A program made the translations under genes and the position numbers. A stretch of 46,681 bases of DNA from Streptomyces viridosporus (GTDB lineage: Bacteria; Actinomycetota; Actinomycetes; Streptomycetales; Streptomycetaceae): NCBI RefSeq assembly GCF_002078235.1, contig NZ_MSGP01000240.1:1-46681 (forward strand), read 5' to 3'. Of the stretch, positions 23,417-31,977 are shown piece after piece. Position 1 is the first letter of the stretch, and the number at the start of each line of letters is the position of its first letter. Below the pieces are notes generated by a model, which worked only from the letters and a program-made list of their open reading frames with translations, was not told the DNA's origin and made no database searches.

Positions 23417-24558
23417 GGAACGAGGACGGGCCGGTGCGGGACGAAGAACGCGGCACAAGGGAGCTGCCGGCCGAGCGCGTGCCGGACGGCATCGACGGCA
23501 TCCCCGAGCAGGCCCGGCCACACCCGGAGGACGACGCCCTGGAGGCCGGCTCCGCGAGCGGCGGGCAGCCCGGCGGTGCCGCGCGGGGCACGCCTCCGGG
23601 CGGGTCGGCCGGGGTCGCTCCCGGCCACGGGGACGCCCCCGCCCGGGCGAAGCCGGCGGCTGGGGACGAGGCGAGCGCCCGGGGAAGGGCGACGACGGGC
23701 GGGACGATGAGCGAGCACGAGCGACACGCCGAGGACGAGGCGCCGCGGGCGCCGAGCGCCCGGGGCGCCGGAAGCACCCCGGGCCCCCGGAACGCGCACG
23801 ACGCGCAGGACCGCAGCGGGGCGCGCGCCATGTTCCTCGAGCTGCGCTCGCTGCAGGACGGCAGCCCCGAGTACGCGGAACTGCGCAACCAGCTGGTCCG
23901 CATGCATCTGCCGCTCGTCGAGCACCTCGCGCGCCGCTTCCGCAACCGCGGCGAGCCGCTGGACGACCTGACCCAGGTCGCCACCATCGGGCTGATCAAG
24001 TCGGTCGACCGCTTCGACCCGGACCGCGGCGTGGAGTTCTCGACGTACGCGACCCCGACGGTCGTCGGCGAGATCAAGCGGCACTTCCGCGACAAGGGCT
24101 GGGCGGTGCGCGTGCCGCGCCGGCTGCAGGAGCTGCGCCTGGCGCTGACGACGGCCACGGCCGAGCTCTCGCAGCTGCACGGCCGCTCCCCCACGGTCCA
24201 CGAGCTGGCCGAGAAGCTGGCGATCTCGGAGGAGGAGGTCCTGGAGGGCCTGGAGTCCGCCAACGCGTACTCCACGCTGTCCCTGGACGTCCCCGACACC
24301 GACGACGAGTCCCCGGCGGTCGCCGACACCCTCGGCGCCGAGGACGAGGCGCTGGAGGGCGTGGAGTACCGGGAGTCGCTCAAGCCGCTGCTGGAGGACC
24401 TGCCGCCGCGCGAGAAGCGGATCCTGCTGCTGCGCTTCTTCGGCAACATGACCCAGTCGCAGATCGCGCAGGAGGTCGGCATCTCGCAGATGCACGTCTC
24501 CCGGCTGCTGGCCCGCACCCTGGCCCAGCTGCGGGAGAAACTGCTCGTGGAGGAGTGA
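23413..24558 (+). CDS. sigH: SigB/SigF-family RNA polymerase sigma factor SigH
   Basis: 381 residues if started at the GTG at 23413, which overlaps the anti-sigma stop (GTGA). Region 2 is seen in HLPLVEHLARRFRNRGEPLDDLTQVATIGLIKSVDRFDP, region 3 in LRLALTTATAELSQLHGRSPTVHELAEKLAISEEEV and region 4 in LPPREKRILLLRFFGNMTQSQIAQEVGISQMHVSRLLARTL. The first 95-140 residues are a disordered Gly/Ala/Pro/Glu-rich extension not found in most SigB relatives. A second ATG at 23707 (MSEHERHAEDEAP) gives 283 residues. S. coelicolor SigH is known to exist in long and short forms from multiple starts and processing. Role: osmotic/heat stress and septation. Confidence 0.93.
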   Translation: MRNEDGPVRDEERGTRELPAERVPDGIDGIPEQARPHPEDDALEAGSASGGQPGGAARGTPPGGSAGVAPGHGDAPARAKPAAGDEASARGRATTGGTMSEHERHAEDEAPRAPSARGAGSTPGPRNAHDAQDRSGARAMFLELRSLQDGSPEYAELRNQLVRMHLPLVEHLARRFRNRGEPLDDLTQVATIGLIKSVDRFDPDRGVEFSTYATPTVVGEIKRHFRDKGWAVRVPRRLQELRLALTTATAELSQLHGRSPTVHELAEKLAISEEEVLEGLESANAYSTLSLDVPDTDDESPAVADTLGAEDEALEGVEYRESLKPLLEDLPPREKRILLLRFFGNMTQSQIAQEVGISQMHVSRLLARTLAQLREKLLVEE

Positions 24559-24565
24559 GCAGGCG

Positions 24566-25015
24566 CTACTTCTCGGTGTCCCCGGCGTTCCCGGGCCCCC
24601 GGATGCCGAGGGCCCGGGTCGTCTCGGGGTTGAGCAGCAGGACCAGCGCGGTGACGGCCACCACGGCGAGCGCGATGCCGGCCGGGATGGCCACGCTGTC
24701 GGCCTTCAGCAGGGTGTAGGCCACCGGCAGCGCCATGAGCTGCGTGATGACGGCGGGGCCGCGGCTCCAGCCGCGCCGGCCGAGCAGTCCCCGCGCGGCG
24801 ATGAGCGGCAGCAGCGCGAGGACGATCAGCGTCACCCCGCCGGTGACGGCCTGTTGGCGGTCGTCCGGCTCGCCCGTGATGCCGAGGACCAGCATCCAGA
24901 CGCCGCCGACCACCAGCGTGAGCCCTTCCAGGGCGACCAGTGCCGCGGCGTACGTCAGACGGCGCGGGCGGGGGCCGGTGCTGTCCGGACTGGTGGAGGT
25001 CTGCTCACTGCTCAC
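24566..25015 (-). CDS. Small membrane protein of unknown function
   Basis: 149 residues from GTG 25015. After a 20-residue polar tail (SSEQTSTSPDSTGPRPRR) there are four hydrophobic segments near residues 22-45, 58-80, 93-110 and 115-135. The C-terminus NPETTRALGIRGPGNAGDTEK is polar. It matches a common Streptomyces integral membrane protein placed between sigH and the diacylglycerol kinase gene. Convergent with sigH, 7 bp apart. No function can be assigned. Confidence 0.82.
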   Translation of the reverse strand: MSSEQTSTSPDSTGPRPRRLTYAAALVALEGLTLVVGGVWMLVLGITGEPDDRQQAVTGGVTLIVLALLPLIAARGLLGRRGWSRGPAVITQLMALPVAYTLLKADSVAIPAGIALAVVAVTALVLLLNPETTRALGIRGPGNAGDTEK

Positions 25016-25112
25016 CCCTGAAGGGTAGCCCTCGCCGCACCCGCCCCCCGTGCCGAGGTTCACGCCCCCTTCCCCGGCCGATCCGCACCTCGGCCTGTGC
25101 CCGGTACCGCCC

Positions 25113-25131
25113 AGTAGGTACCCTGCACGTC
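25113..25131 (+). promoter_or_regulatory. Probable leaderless -10 of the diacylglycerol kinase gene
   Basis: TACCCT at 25119-25124, matching TANNNT, is followed by 7 bases and then the ATG at 25132. No purine-rich ribosome site exists before the ATG, consistent with a leaderless mRNA. Confidence 0.4.
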
Positions 25132-26100
25132 ATGCGTGCACTTCTCGTGGTCAATCCGGCGGCAACCACCACGAGTGCGCGTACGCGCGACGTACTGATC
25201 CACGCGCTCGCCAGCGAGGTGAAGCTGGAGGCGGTCACCACCGAGTACCGCGGCCACGGGCGCGACCTGGGCCGGCAGGCGGCGGAGAGCGACGACATCG
25301 ACCTGGTCGTGGCCCTCGGCGGTGACGGCACGGTCAACGAGGTCGTCAACGGACTCCTGCACGCCGGACCCGACCCGGAGCACCTGCCCGGGCTCGCCGT
25401 GGTCCCCGGTGGCTCCACCAACGTCTTCGCCCGCGCCCTGGGCCTGCCCAACCACCCCGTGGAGGCCACCGGCGTCCTGCTGGACGCGCTGCGCGAGGGC
25501 CGCGAACGCACCGTGGGCCTGGGCCTGACCTCGGGAACCCCGGGTTCGGAGGACGAGGCGGTGCCGGCCCGCTGGTTCACCTTCAACGCGGGGCTGGGCT
25601 TCGACGCCGGTGTGGTCGGCCGGGTGGAGCAGCACCGCGAGCGCGGCAAGAAGTCCACCCACGCGCTGTACGTGCGCCAGGTGGTGCGCCAGCTGTTCGG
25701 CGAGCCGCACCGTCGGCAGGGGATGATCACCCTGGAGCAGCCGGGCGAGGACCCGGTCACCGACCTGGTGCTCTCCATAGTCTCGAACACCTCGCCGTGG
25801 ACGTTCCTCGGCAACCGTCCGATCTACGCGTCGCCCGAGGCCTCGTTCGACACGGGCCTGGACATCTTCGGCCTGAGCCGGCTGTCCACCGCCGCGGTTG
25901 CCCGGTATGGCACCCAGTTGCTCGCTTCGTCCCCGGAGCGCGGCCCGCACGGCAGGCACGCCGTCTCCCGGCACGATCTGACGCAGTTCACCTTGCATTC
26001 GAAGGTGCCACTGCCTCTTCAGATGGACGGTGACCACCTGGGGCTGCGTACCAGCGTGACGTTCACAGGCGTACGCCGTGCACTGCGTGTGATTGTGTGA
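25132..26100 (+). CDS. Diacylglycerol/lipid kinase family protein (DAGK_cat)
   Basis: 322 residues. The nucleotide-binding motif is VVALGGDGTVNEVVNGL (residues about 60-76), followed by LAVVPGGSTNVFARALGLP, both typical of the DgkB/YegS lipid kinase family. WFTFNAGLGFDAGVVGRVE is the second conserved core. The C-terminus (LPLQMDGDHLG) closes the beta sandwich. It likely phosphorylates diacylglycerol or a related lipid at the inner face of the membrane. The usual bacterial members need Mg2+ and an aspartate that is in GGDG. Next to wblE, as in other streptomycetes. Confidence 0.93.
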   Translation: MRALLVVNPAATTTSARTRDVLIHALASEVKLEAVTTEYRGHGRDLGRQAAESDDIDLVVALGGDGTVNEVVNGLLHAGPDPEHLPGLAVVPGGSTNVFARALGLPNHPVEATGVLLDALREGRERTVGLGLTSGTPGSEDEAVPARWFTFNAGLGFDAGVVGRVEQHRERGKKSTHALYVRQVVRQLFGEPHRRQGMITLEQPGEDPVTDLVLSIVSNTSPWTFLGNRPIYASPEASFDTGLDIFGLSRLSTAAVARYGTQLLASSPERGPHGRHAVSRHDLTQFTLHSKVPLPLQMDGDHLGLRTSVTFTGVRRALRVIV

Positions 26101-26418
26101 GCAGAAAGGGCCAAAGTCCTTTCACTCGAACGTTTAGGCCAGGATCCACCCCATGGAAGTACGGCTGTGACCTAGTCGACACCGAAGAATCAAAAAAAAC
26201 TTTCCGGAAGGGGTTGTATCCGCCGCCGAGGTTTGCGAGTCTCTACATGGCGATCGGGACGGCCCACTACACCGGCCTCCACAGATCACCGGAACCCCTC
26301 TTCACACCCAAGGACCACGCCAGGGACCCTGGCAGTCGGCCCTTCACTTGTTGAGGGATTCGTGAAAGCGTTCACATTCACAAGCAACCCGCAGTAATAC
26401 CAAGGAGAGGTAGCAGCC
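26101..26418 (+). promoter_or_regulatory. Long wblE upstream region / leader
   Basis: 318 bp without a gene. It holds a small hairpin AAAGG-N8-CCTTT just after the kinase stop, an A-tract of eight at 26192-26199, a segment GGAAGGGGTTGTATCC at 26206-26221, a Crp-type palindrome at 26361-26376 and AGGAGAGG before the ATG at 26419. The low GC and its length suggest several promoters and a structured leader; the individual start points cannot be read from sequence. Confidence 0.45.
26361..26376. promoter_or_regulatory. Crp-type palindrome upstream of wblE
   Basis: CGTGA-AAGCGT-TCACA fits the Crp consensus TGTGA-N6-TCACA at nine of ten half-site positions. The core GTGAA-AGCG-TTCAC is a perfect inverted repeat. 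It ends 42 bp before the wblE ATG. Confidence 0.5.
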
Positions 26419-26676
26419 ATGGACTGGCGTCACAACGCCGTTTGCCGCGAGGAAGACCCCGAGCTCTTCTTCCCCATCGGCAACACCGGTCCCGCGCTGC
26501 TGCAGATCGAGGAAGCCAAGGCCGTCTGCCGTCGCTGCCCGGTGATCGAGCAGTGCCTGCAGTGGGCGCTCGAGTCCGGTCAGGACTCCGGCGTCTGGGG
26601 TGGTCTCAGCGAGGACGAGCGTCGCGCGATGAAGCGCCGCGCCGCCCGCAACCGGGCCCGTCAGGCCTCCGCCTGA
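26419..26676 (+). CDS. wblE: WhiB-family iron-sulfur transcription factor WblE (WhiB1 orthologue)
   Basis: 85 residues. Four cysteines, C9, C37, C40 and C46, ligate a 4Fe-4S cluster (CRRCPVIEQC). The G(V/I)WGG turn is at 58-62 (SGVWGGLSEDER), followed by the basic AT-hook-like tail MKRRAARNRARQ that binds DNA. This is the full length for the WhiB1/WblE clade. WhiB1 in mycobacteria is NO-sensitive, essential and binds the principal sigma factor. AGGAGAGG lies 10 bases before the ATG. Two or three hairpins follow the stop, so it is monocistronic. Confidence 0.97.
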   Translation: MDWRHNAVCREEDPELFFPIGNTGPALLQIEEAKAVCRRCPVIEQCLQWALESGQDSGVWGGLSEDERRAMKRRAARNRARQASA

Positions 26677-26712
26677 CACCCCTGCCCCTGCTGACAGCCT
26701 GAGCTTGGCGGC

Positions 26713-26793
26713 GCGTGCAGCGCGCACGCATCTCCCGCCCCGAGCCGCAGCGCGCAGTTCCCCCCGAGCTCTCGACTTCGCTCGAGCAGGGGG
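26713..26793 (+). terminator. wblE terminator hairpins
   Basis: GCGTGC-N5-GCACGC at 26713-26729, then CCCCC (26761-26765) pairing with GGGGG (26789-26793) around an inner CTCGA/TCGAG stem. Confidence 0.55.
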
Positions 26794-26813
26794 TGACCCC
26801 ATCGCATGAGCGT

Positions 26814-26908
26814 GAGCCCCGGCCGTTCCACCGGTCCGGGGCTCTTCGCTGTCCGCGTCCGTCCGGTGCGCCGCACCGGCCTCGGCGCCTGACGGATCGC
26901 CAGGCGCC
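26814..26908. terminator. Two hairpins between wblE and the convergent kinase gene
   Basis: GAGCCCCGG (26814-26822) with CCGGGGCTC (26836-26844), and GGCGCCTG (26884-26891) with CAGGCGCC (26901-26908). The second lies just past the kinase stop at 26929 and suits the minus strand. Confidence 0.6.
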
Positions 26909-26928
26909 CTCGGTCCGCGGGTGCTCGG

Positions 26929-28401
26929 CTACTTGCCCGACCGCACCGGGATGTCGAGGATCACCCGGGTCCCCCGGTCCGGGGCCGGAACCATGTCGAA
27001 GGTGCCGCCCAACTCGCCCTCCACCAGGGTCCGTACGATCTGCAGGCCCAGGTTGCCGGCTTTGTGCGGGTCGAAGCCCTCGGGCAGCCCCACTCCGTCG
27101 TCCTGCACGGTGACCAGCAGACGGGCCTCCTTCGTGGTGCCGCCGCGGACCGCGGACACCTCGACGGTGCCGGTCTCGCCCTCGCGGAAGCCGTGCTCCA
27201 GGGCGTTCTGCAGGACCTCGGTCAGCACCATCGACAGCGGAGTGGCGACCTCCGCGTCGAGTATGCCGAAGCGGCCCGTGCGCCGGCCGGTGACCTTGCC
27301 CGGGGAGATCTCCGCGACCATCGCCAGGACGCGGTCGGCGATCTCGTCGAACTCCACGCGCTCGTCGAGGTTCTGGGAGAGCGTCTCGTGCACGATCGCG
27401 ATGGACCCGACCCGGCGCACCGCCTCCTCCAGTGCCTCACGGCCGCGCTCGGACTCGATCCGCCGGGCCTGCAGACGCAGCAGTGCCGCCACCGTCTGGA
27501 GGTTGTTCTTCACCCGGTGGTGGATCTCCCGGATGGTCGCGTCCTTCGTGATCAACTCGCGCTCACGACGGCGGAGTTCGGTCACGTCGCGGAGGAGGAC
27601 CAGGGACCCGATGCGCGTCCCCTTCGGCTTGAGCGGGATCGCCCGGAACTGGATGACCCCGTTGGCCTCGATCTCGAACTCGCGCGGTGCCCAGCCGCTG
27701 GCGACCTTGGCCAGCGCCTCGTCCACCGGTCCGCGGGACGGGGCCAGCTCGGCGGTGGTTCGGCCGAGGTGGTGGCCGACCAGGTCGGCGGCCAGGCCCA
27801 GCCGGTGATAGGCGGACAGGGCGTTCGGGGAGGCGTACTGGACGATGCCGTCGGCGTCGAGCCGGATCAGCCCGTCACCGACGCGGGGCAGGGCGTCCAT
27901 GTCGAGCTGCTGGTTCGCGAACGGGAAGGCACCGGCCGCGATCATCTGCGCGAGGTCGGAGGCGCTCTGGAGGTAGGTGAGCTCCAGCCGGCTCGGGGTG
28001 CGCACGGTGAGGAGGTTGGTGTTGCGCGCGATCACGCCGAGGACGCGGCCTTCGCGCCGGACGGGGATGGACTCGACACGGACCGGGACCTCCTCGCGCC
28101 ACTCCGGGTCCCCCTCGCGCACGATCCGGCCCTCGTCCAGGGCCGCGTCCAGCATGGGCCGGCGGCCGCGCGGGACGAGGTGGCCGACCATGTCGTCCTG
28201 GTACGAGGTGGGGCCGGTGTTCGGCCGCATCTGGGCGACGGAGACGTAGCGGGTGCCGTCGCGGGTGGGCACCCACAGGACCAGGTCGGCGAAGGAGAGG
28301 TCGGAGAGCAGCTGCCACTCCGAGACCAGCAGGTGGAGCCACTCGAGGTCGGTGTCGTCGAGAGCGGTGTGCTGGCGTACGAGTTCGTTCATGGAGGGCA
28401 C
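26929..28401 (-). CDS. PdtaS-like sensor histidine kinase (GAF-PAS-HisKA_2-HATPase)
   Basis: 490 residues. An N-terminal GAF-like domain (residues 1-155) is followed by a PAS domain (175-275; DGLIRLDADGIVQYASPNALSAY), the HisKA_2 dimerisation helix with REIHHRVKNNLQTVAALLRLQARR (His294/295 region) and an HATPase with LTEVLQNALEHGF (N box) and VQDDGVGLPEGF (G1). No membrane segment, so it is cytosolic. Its arrangement next to a WhiB1-type gene matches PdtaS of mycobacteria, whose partner is the RNA-binding ANTAR regulator PdtaR; no partner is seen in this window. GTG start at 28401 lies 7 bases after a TACGCT -10 and has no ribosome site, so the mRNA is probably leaderless. Confidence 0.93.
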   Translation of the reverse strand: MPSMNELVRQHTALDDTDLEWLHLLVSEWQLLSDLSFADLVLWVPTRDGTRYVSVAQMRPNTGPTSYQDDMVGHLVPRGRRPMLDAALDEGRIVREGDPEWREEVPVRVESIPVRREGRVLGVIARNTNLLTVRTPSRLELTYLQSASDLAQMIAAGAFPFANQQLDMDALPRVGDGLIRLDADGIVQYASPNALSAYHRLGLAADLVGHHLGRTTAELAPSRGPVDEALAKVASGWAPREFEIEANGVIQFRAIPLKPKGTRIGSLVLLRDVTELRRRERELITKDATIREIHHRVKNNLQTVAALLRLQARRIESERGREALEEAVRRVGSIAIVHETLSQNLDERVEFDEIADRVLAMVAEISPGKVTGRRTGRFGILDAEVATPLSMVLTEVLQNALEHGFREGETGTVEVSAVRGGTTKEARLLVTVQDDGVGLPEGFDPHKAGNLGLQIVRTLVEGELGGTFDMVPAPDRGTRVILDIPVRSGK

Positions 28402-28739
28402 GTCAGCGAGCGTACCCGGGGCCGCGGCGCCCCGAAGGGCACCCGCGGGCCGCGGCGCCTGGGAGGGACCCTCAACCCTCCCGGCACCGCAGCCCGGAGC
28501 AACGTCGGCCGTGGGGTGTGCGGTCCCGGTCGGCCGAGCGGTGAGGAACCGGGGCAGTCAGGGCAGAGAGCTCCGGGTCCTCGATCCGCCTTCCTGTGCG
28601 GGGAAGGCAGGCCTGTGTGTCTTGCTACGCATTGTGGACTAGACCACTATTGGTGTCCATGGGTGGAACGCTGCATATCGACGGCACGTCCTCGGCCGTC
28701 GTGCAATCCGGCCGGACGCAGGGGCGTCCACCACGCAGC
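28402..28739. promoter_or_regulatory. Gap between the kinase and tetR genes, with leaderless -10 and a dre-like site
   Basis: 338 bp. TACGCT (minus strand 28414-28409) is the kinase -10. GTGGACTAGACCAC at 28634-28647 differs from the DasR core TGGTCTAGACCA by one base. It is downstream of the TetR gene stop and 233 bp upstream of the kinase start, so its target is unclear. No gene is credible in the gap. Confidence 0.5.
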
Positions 28740-29405
28740 CTAACCCGTGGGGGTTCCCGCGCGGGGCCAGACGGACACGGCGATTTCGGCGAGCGACTCC
28801 AGTTCCTCCCGGCTCGCTCCGTCCCGCGCCTGCTGCGACATGCCCTGGATCACCGCCCCGGTGTACCGGGCGAGCGCGCCGGCGTCGGTGTCCGCGGGCA
28901 GCGCTCCGGTGGCGACGTCGTCCCGGATCCGGCGCTCGAGCGCGGCGATGTCGGCCCTGCGGCGCTCCCGCAGGGACTGCCGGACCTCGGGGTTCGAGCA
29001 GTTCGCGGCGGCGTGGAGGACGAGGCAGCCGTGCGGACGGCCGGGTTCGGTGTACACGGCGGCGGCCTCCCGCAGCGCCCGCTCGACAGCGGCCCGGGCG
29101 GTGGGCTCCTCGGCGAGGGCGCGGTCGGTGAAGGAGCCGTACCGCACGCCGTAGACCCGGACGACCTCGTCGAACAGGGAGCGCTTGTCACCGAAGGCCG
29201 CGTAGAGGCTCGGGACGCCGATGTCCATGACGCGGGTGAGGTCGGAGACCGAGGTGGCCTCGTAGCCGTGCTCCCAGAAGGCGAGGAGCGCCTTTTCCAG
29301 TGCGGTCTCCCGGTCGAAGGAGCGGGGGCGGCCGCGGGGCCTGCGCGCGGGCCCGGCTCCGGTACGGGCGGCCCCGCTCCGTCCGGTGCCTTCGTCACTG
29401 CTCAT
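28740..29405 (-). CDS. TetR/AcrR family transcriptional regulator
   Basis: 221 residues from ATG 29405 with GAGGAGGGG upstream. The N-terminal TetR helix-turn-helix reads RGRPRSFDRETALEKALLAFWEHGYEATSVSDLTRVMDIGVPSLYAAFGDKRSLFDEVV (quoted in pieces: SVSDLTRVMDIGVPSLYAAF is the recognition part). The remaining 150 residues are the ligand/dimer domain, with AVYTEPGRPHGCLVLHAAANC characteristic of a TetR_C subgroup that often regulates oxidoreductase or SDR genes. Two TAGCGGSCACTA sites 47 bp apart lie upstream and are likely operators. The expected divergent target gene appears to be lost (see the relic at 29568). Confidence 0.92.
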   Translation of the reverse strand: MSSDEGTGRSGAARTGAGPARRPRGRPRSFDRETALEKALLAFWEHGYEATSVSDLTRVMDIGVPSLYAAFGDKRSLFDEVVRVYGVRYGSFTDRALAEEPTARAAVERALREAAAVYTEPGRPHGCLVLHAAANCSNPEVRQSLRERRRADIAALERRIRDDVATGALPADTDAGALARYTGAVIQGMSQQARDGASREELESLAEIAVSVWPRAGTPTG

Positions 29406-29484
29406 CCGCCCCTCCTCACCCATCGGGCGCATCCGCCCCGTTCGCCGACGGCCCGCCCGCCGTCCCTCCGTGGAGTGCATTTTA

Positions 29485-29543
29485 TAGCGGGCACTAGAAA
29501 AAGCCGGTGGGTTGTCGTACGGTTTTTTCTGTAGCGGCCACTA
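29485..29543. promoter_or_regulatory. Pair of TetR-type operators
   Basis: TAGCGGGCACTA at 29485-29496 and TAGCGGCCACTA at 29532-29543 are near-palindromes with ends TAG and CTA, in a longer direct repeat TRTAGCGGSCACTAG. They flank the promoter zone between tetR and the relic. Confidence 0.55.
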
Positions 29544-29567
29544 GGGAAATCGGGAGGGGGCGCCGGC

Positions 29568-29735
29568 GTGAACGCGCTTACGGGCGGGACGGCACACGCG
29601 ACGAGGGCGAGCGGGGGTCCCGCCGGGGAGCACGGACCCAGGTCCGCGGTACGGGCCGGGCCCCGGGATACTGAAGGGAGCAGGCAGGAAGCCCGCACCG
29701 CCCCTCACCTGGGAAAGCGGCACTTGCCCTGCTAG
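29568..29735 (+). pseudogene. Possible relic of a short-chain dehydrogenase N-terminus
   Basis: A GTG at 29568 with GGGAGGGGG eight bases upstream opens a 55-codon frame starting VNALTGGTAHATRASGGPAG. This resembles the start of SDR enzymes (MNALTGKTALVTGASRGIG) at NALTG, TA, T, AS and G, after which similarity stops and the frame ends at TAG 29733. TetR genes of this type are often divergent from an SDR gene. Interpretation as a decayed or truncated SDR is inference. Confidence 0.35.
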
Positions 29736-29739
29736 ATTA

Positions 29740-29755
29740 ATTGGTCTAAACCACA
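29740..29755 (+). promoter_or_regulatory. DasR-responsive element (dre) of nagB
   Basis: ATTGGTCTAAACCACA matches the dre consensus ASTGGTCTAGACCAST at most positions and lies 58 bp before the nagB start, as known for nagB in S. coelicolor. Confidence 0.85.
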
Positions 29756-29813
29756 TGGTCCCCGTCCGGGGCCAGCTCCAGTCGAGCCCTCCTCTCAGAT
29801 CGGCAGGTCCAGC

Positions 29814-30599
29814 GTGGAAGTTGTCATCGTTGCGGACGCCAAGGCCGGCGGCGAACTCATCGCCGAGACCATGGCGCAACTCCTGCGACGCAAGCCCGAC
29901 GCCCTGCTCGGCGTGGCCACCGGCTCCACACCCCTGCCCATCTACCAGGCGCTGGCGGCCAAGGTGCGCAACGGTGCCGTGGACGTCTCGCGCGCACGCA
30001 TCGCCCAGCTCGACGAGTACGTGGGACTGCCCGCCGACCACCCCGAGTCCTACCACTCGGTGCTCCGGCGCGAGGTGCTGGAGCCGCTCGGGATCGGGAT
30101 GGACGCCTTCCTGGGCCCCGACGGCGCGGCCGAGGACGTGCAGGGCGCGTGCGAGGCGTACGACAGGGAGCTGGCCGAGGCCGGCGGTGTGGACCTCCAG
30201 CTGCTGGGGATCGGGACGGACGGGCACATCGGGTTCAACGAACCGTGCTCCTCGCTCGTCTCGCGCACCCGGATCAAGACGCTGACCGAACAGACCCGGG
30301 CCGACAACGCGCGCTTCTTCGACGGCGACGTCGACCAGGTCCCGCACCACGTCATCACCCAGGGCATCGGGACCATCCTGGAGGCCCGCCACCTGGTGCT
30401 GCTCGCCACCGGGGAGAACAAGGCGGACGCCATCGCCGCGACCGTCGAAGGACCGGTGGCCGCGGTGTGCCCGGCGTCCGCGCTGCAGCTGCACCCGCAC
30501 GCCACGGTGGTCGTCGACGAGGCGGCCGCCTCCAAGCTGAAGTTCGCCGACTACTTCCGGCGCACCTACGCCAGCAAGCCGGAGTGGCAGGGGCTCTGA
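29814..30599 (+). CDS. nagB: Glucosamine-6-phosphate deaminase
   Basis: 261 residues, GTG start. Key motifs are VATGSTPLPIYQAL (phosphate loop), AQLDEYVGLPADHPESYH (catalytic Asp), GIGTDGHIGFNEP (catalytic His) and LLATGENKADAI. It converts glucosamine-6-phosphate to fructose-6-phosphate plus ammonia, the last step in N-acetylglucosamine use, and it sets the level of the DasR inducer. A dre site precedes it and a hairpin containing another dre-like site follows, before dasR. Confidence 0.97.
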   Translation: MEVVIVADAKAGGELIAETMAQLLRRKPDALLGVATGSTPLPIYQALAAKVRNGAVDVSRARIAQLDEYVGLPADHPESYHSVLRREVLEPLGIGMDAFLGPDGAAEDVQGACEAYDRELAEAGGVDLQLLGIGTDGHIGFNEPCSSLVSRTRIKTLTEQTRADNARFFDGDVDQVPHHVITQGIGTILEARHLVLLATGENKADAIAATVEGPVAAVCPASALQLHPHATVVVDEAAASKLKFADYFRRTYASKPEWQGL

Positions 30600-31538
<939 letters not shown>

Positions 31539-31710
31539 GTCCGGGCCTCCGGCGCGGCGCACGGTTGGCGGGGATTTCGCTGCTGTTGCCGCCCGGCCGC
31601 GCGGCATTCGCCGCACCCCGATGCCGACGAGGGGTTACGACTGCGCCACCCCCTCCTCTAGATTTCCTGCGCACGATCGCCGGTGATCAGTGAGGGGACG
31701 GAACCGTCTG

Positions 31711-31977
31711 ATGTCGCAAGCCCCAGAGACCGGCAGGGAGCCGGTGGTGACGCCCGTGCGCGTCGTCATCGCCCTCTGTCTCGTCGCACCCTTCGTGGCC
31801 ATGCTGTGGGTCGGGTCGTACGCGAAGACCGACCCCGTCGTCATCGGCATCCCGTTCTTCTACTGGTACCAGATGTTATGGGTGGTCCTCTCGACCGCGC
31901 TGACGATGGTCGCGTACAAGCTGTGGCAGCGTGACCAGCGCGCCCGCAGGGCCTCGAAGGGCGGTGCGGGGCGATGA
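31711..31977 (+). CDS. DUF3311 small membrane protein, partner of a solute:sodium symporter
   Basis: 88 residues. Two membrane helices (VRVVIALCLVAPFVAMLWV and the pair around PFFYWYQMLWVVLSTALTMVAY) and a basic tail RDQRARRASKGG. This is the DUF3311 pattern: a short protein encoded just before an SSS-family transporter. Its stop overlaps the transporter start by 4 bp (ATGA). Start at ATG 31711; GTG 31690 is possible. Thought to be an accessory subunit of the carrier. Confidence 0.87.
   Translation: MSQAPETGREPVVTPVRVVIALCLVAPFVAMLWVGSYAKTDPVVIGIPFFYWYQMLWVVLSTALTMVAYKLWQRDQRARRASKGGAGR

Noticed and set aside
26206..26233. Possible SigR promoter (GGAA ... GTT) before wblE
   Set aside because: The spacing of about 20 bp and the weak GGAAG do not fit GGAAT-N18-GTT well enough.
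29541..30500. Minus-strand frame across nagB
   Set aside because: Antisense shadow of nagB with no domain.
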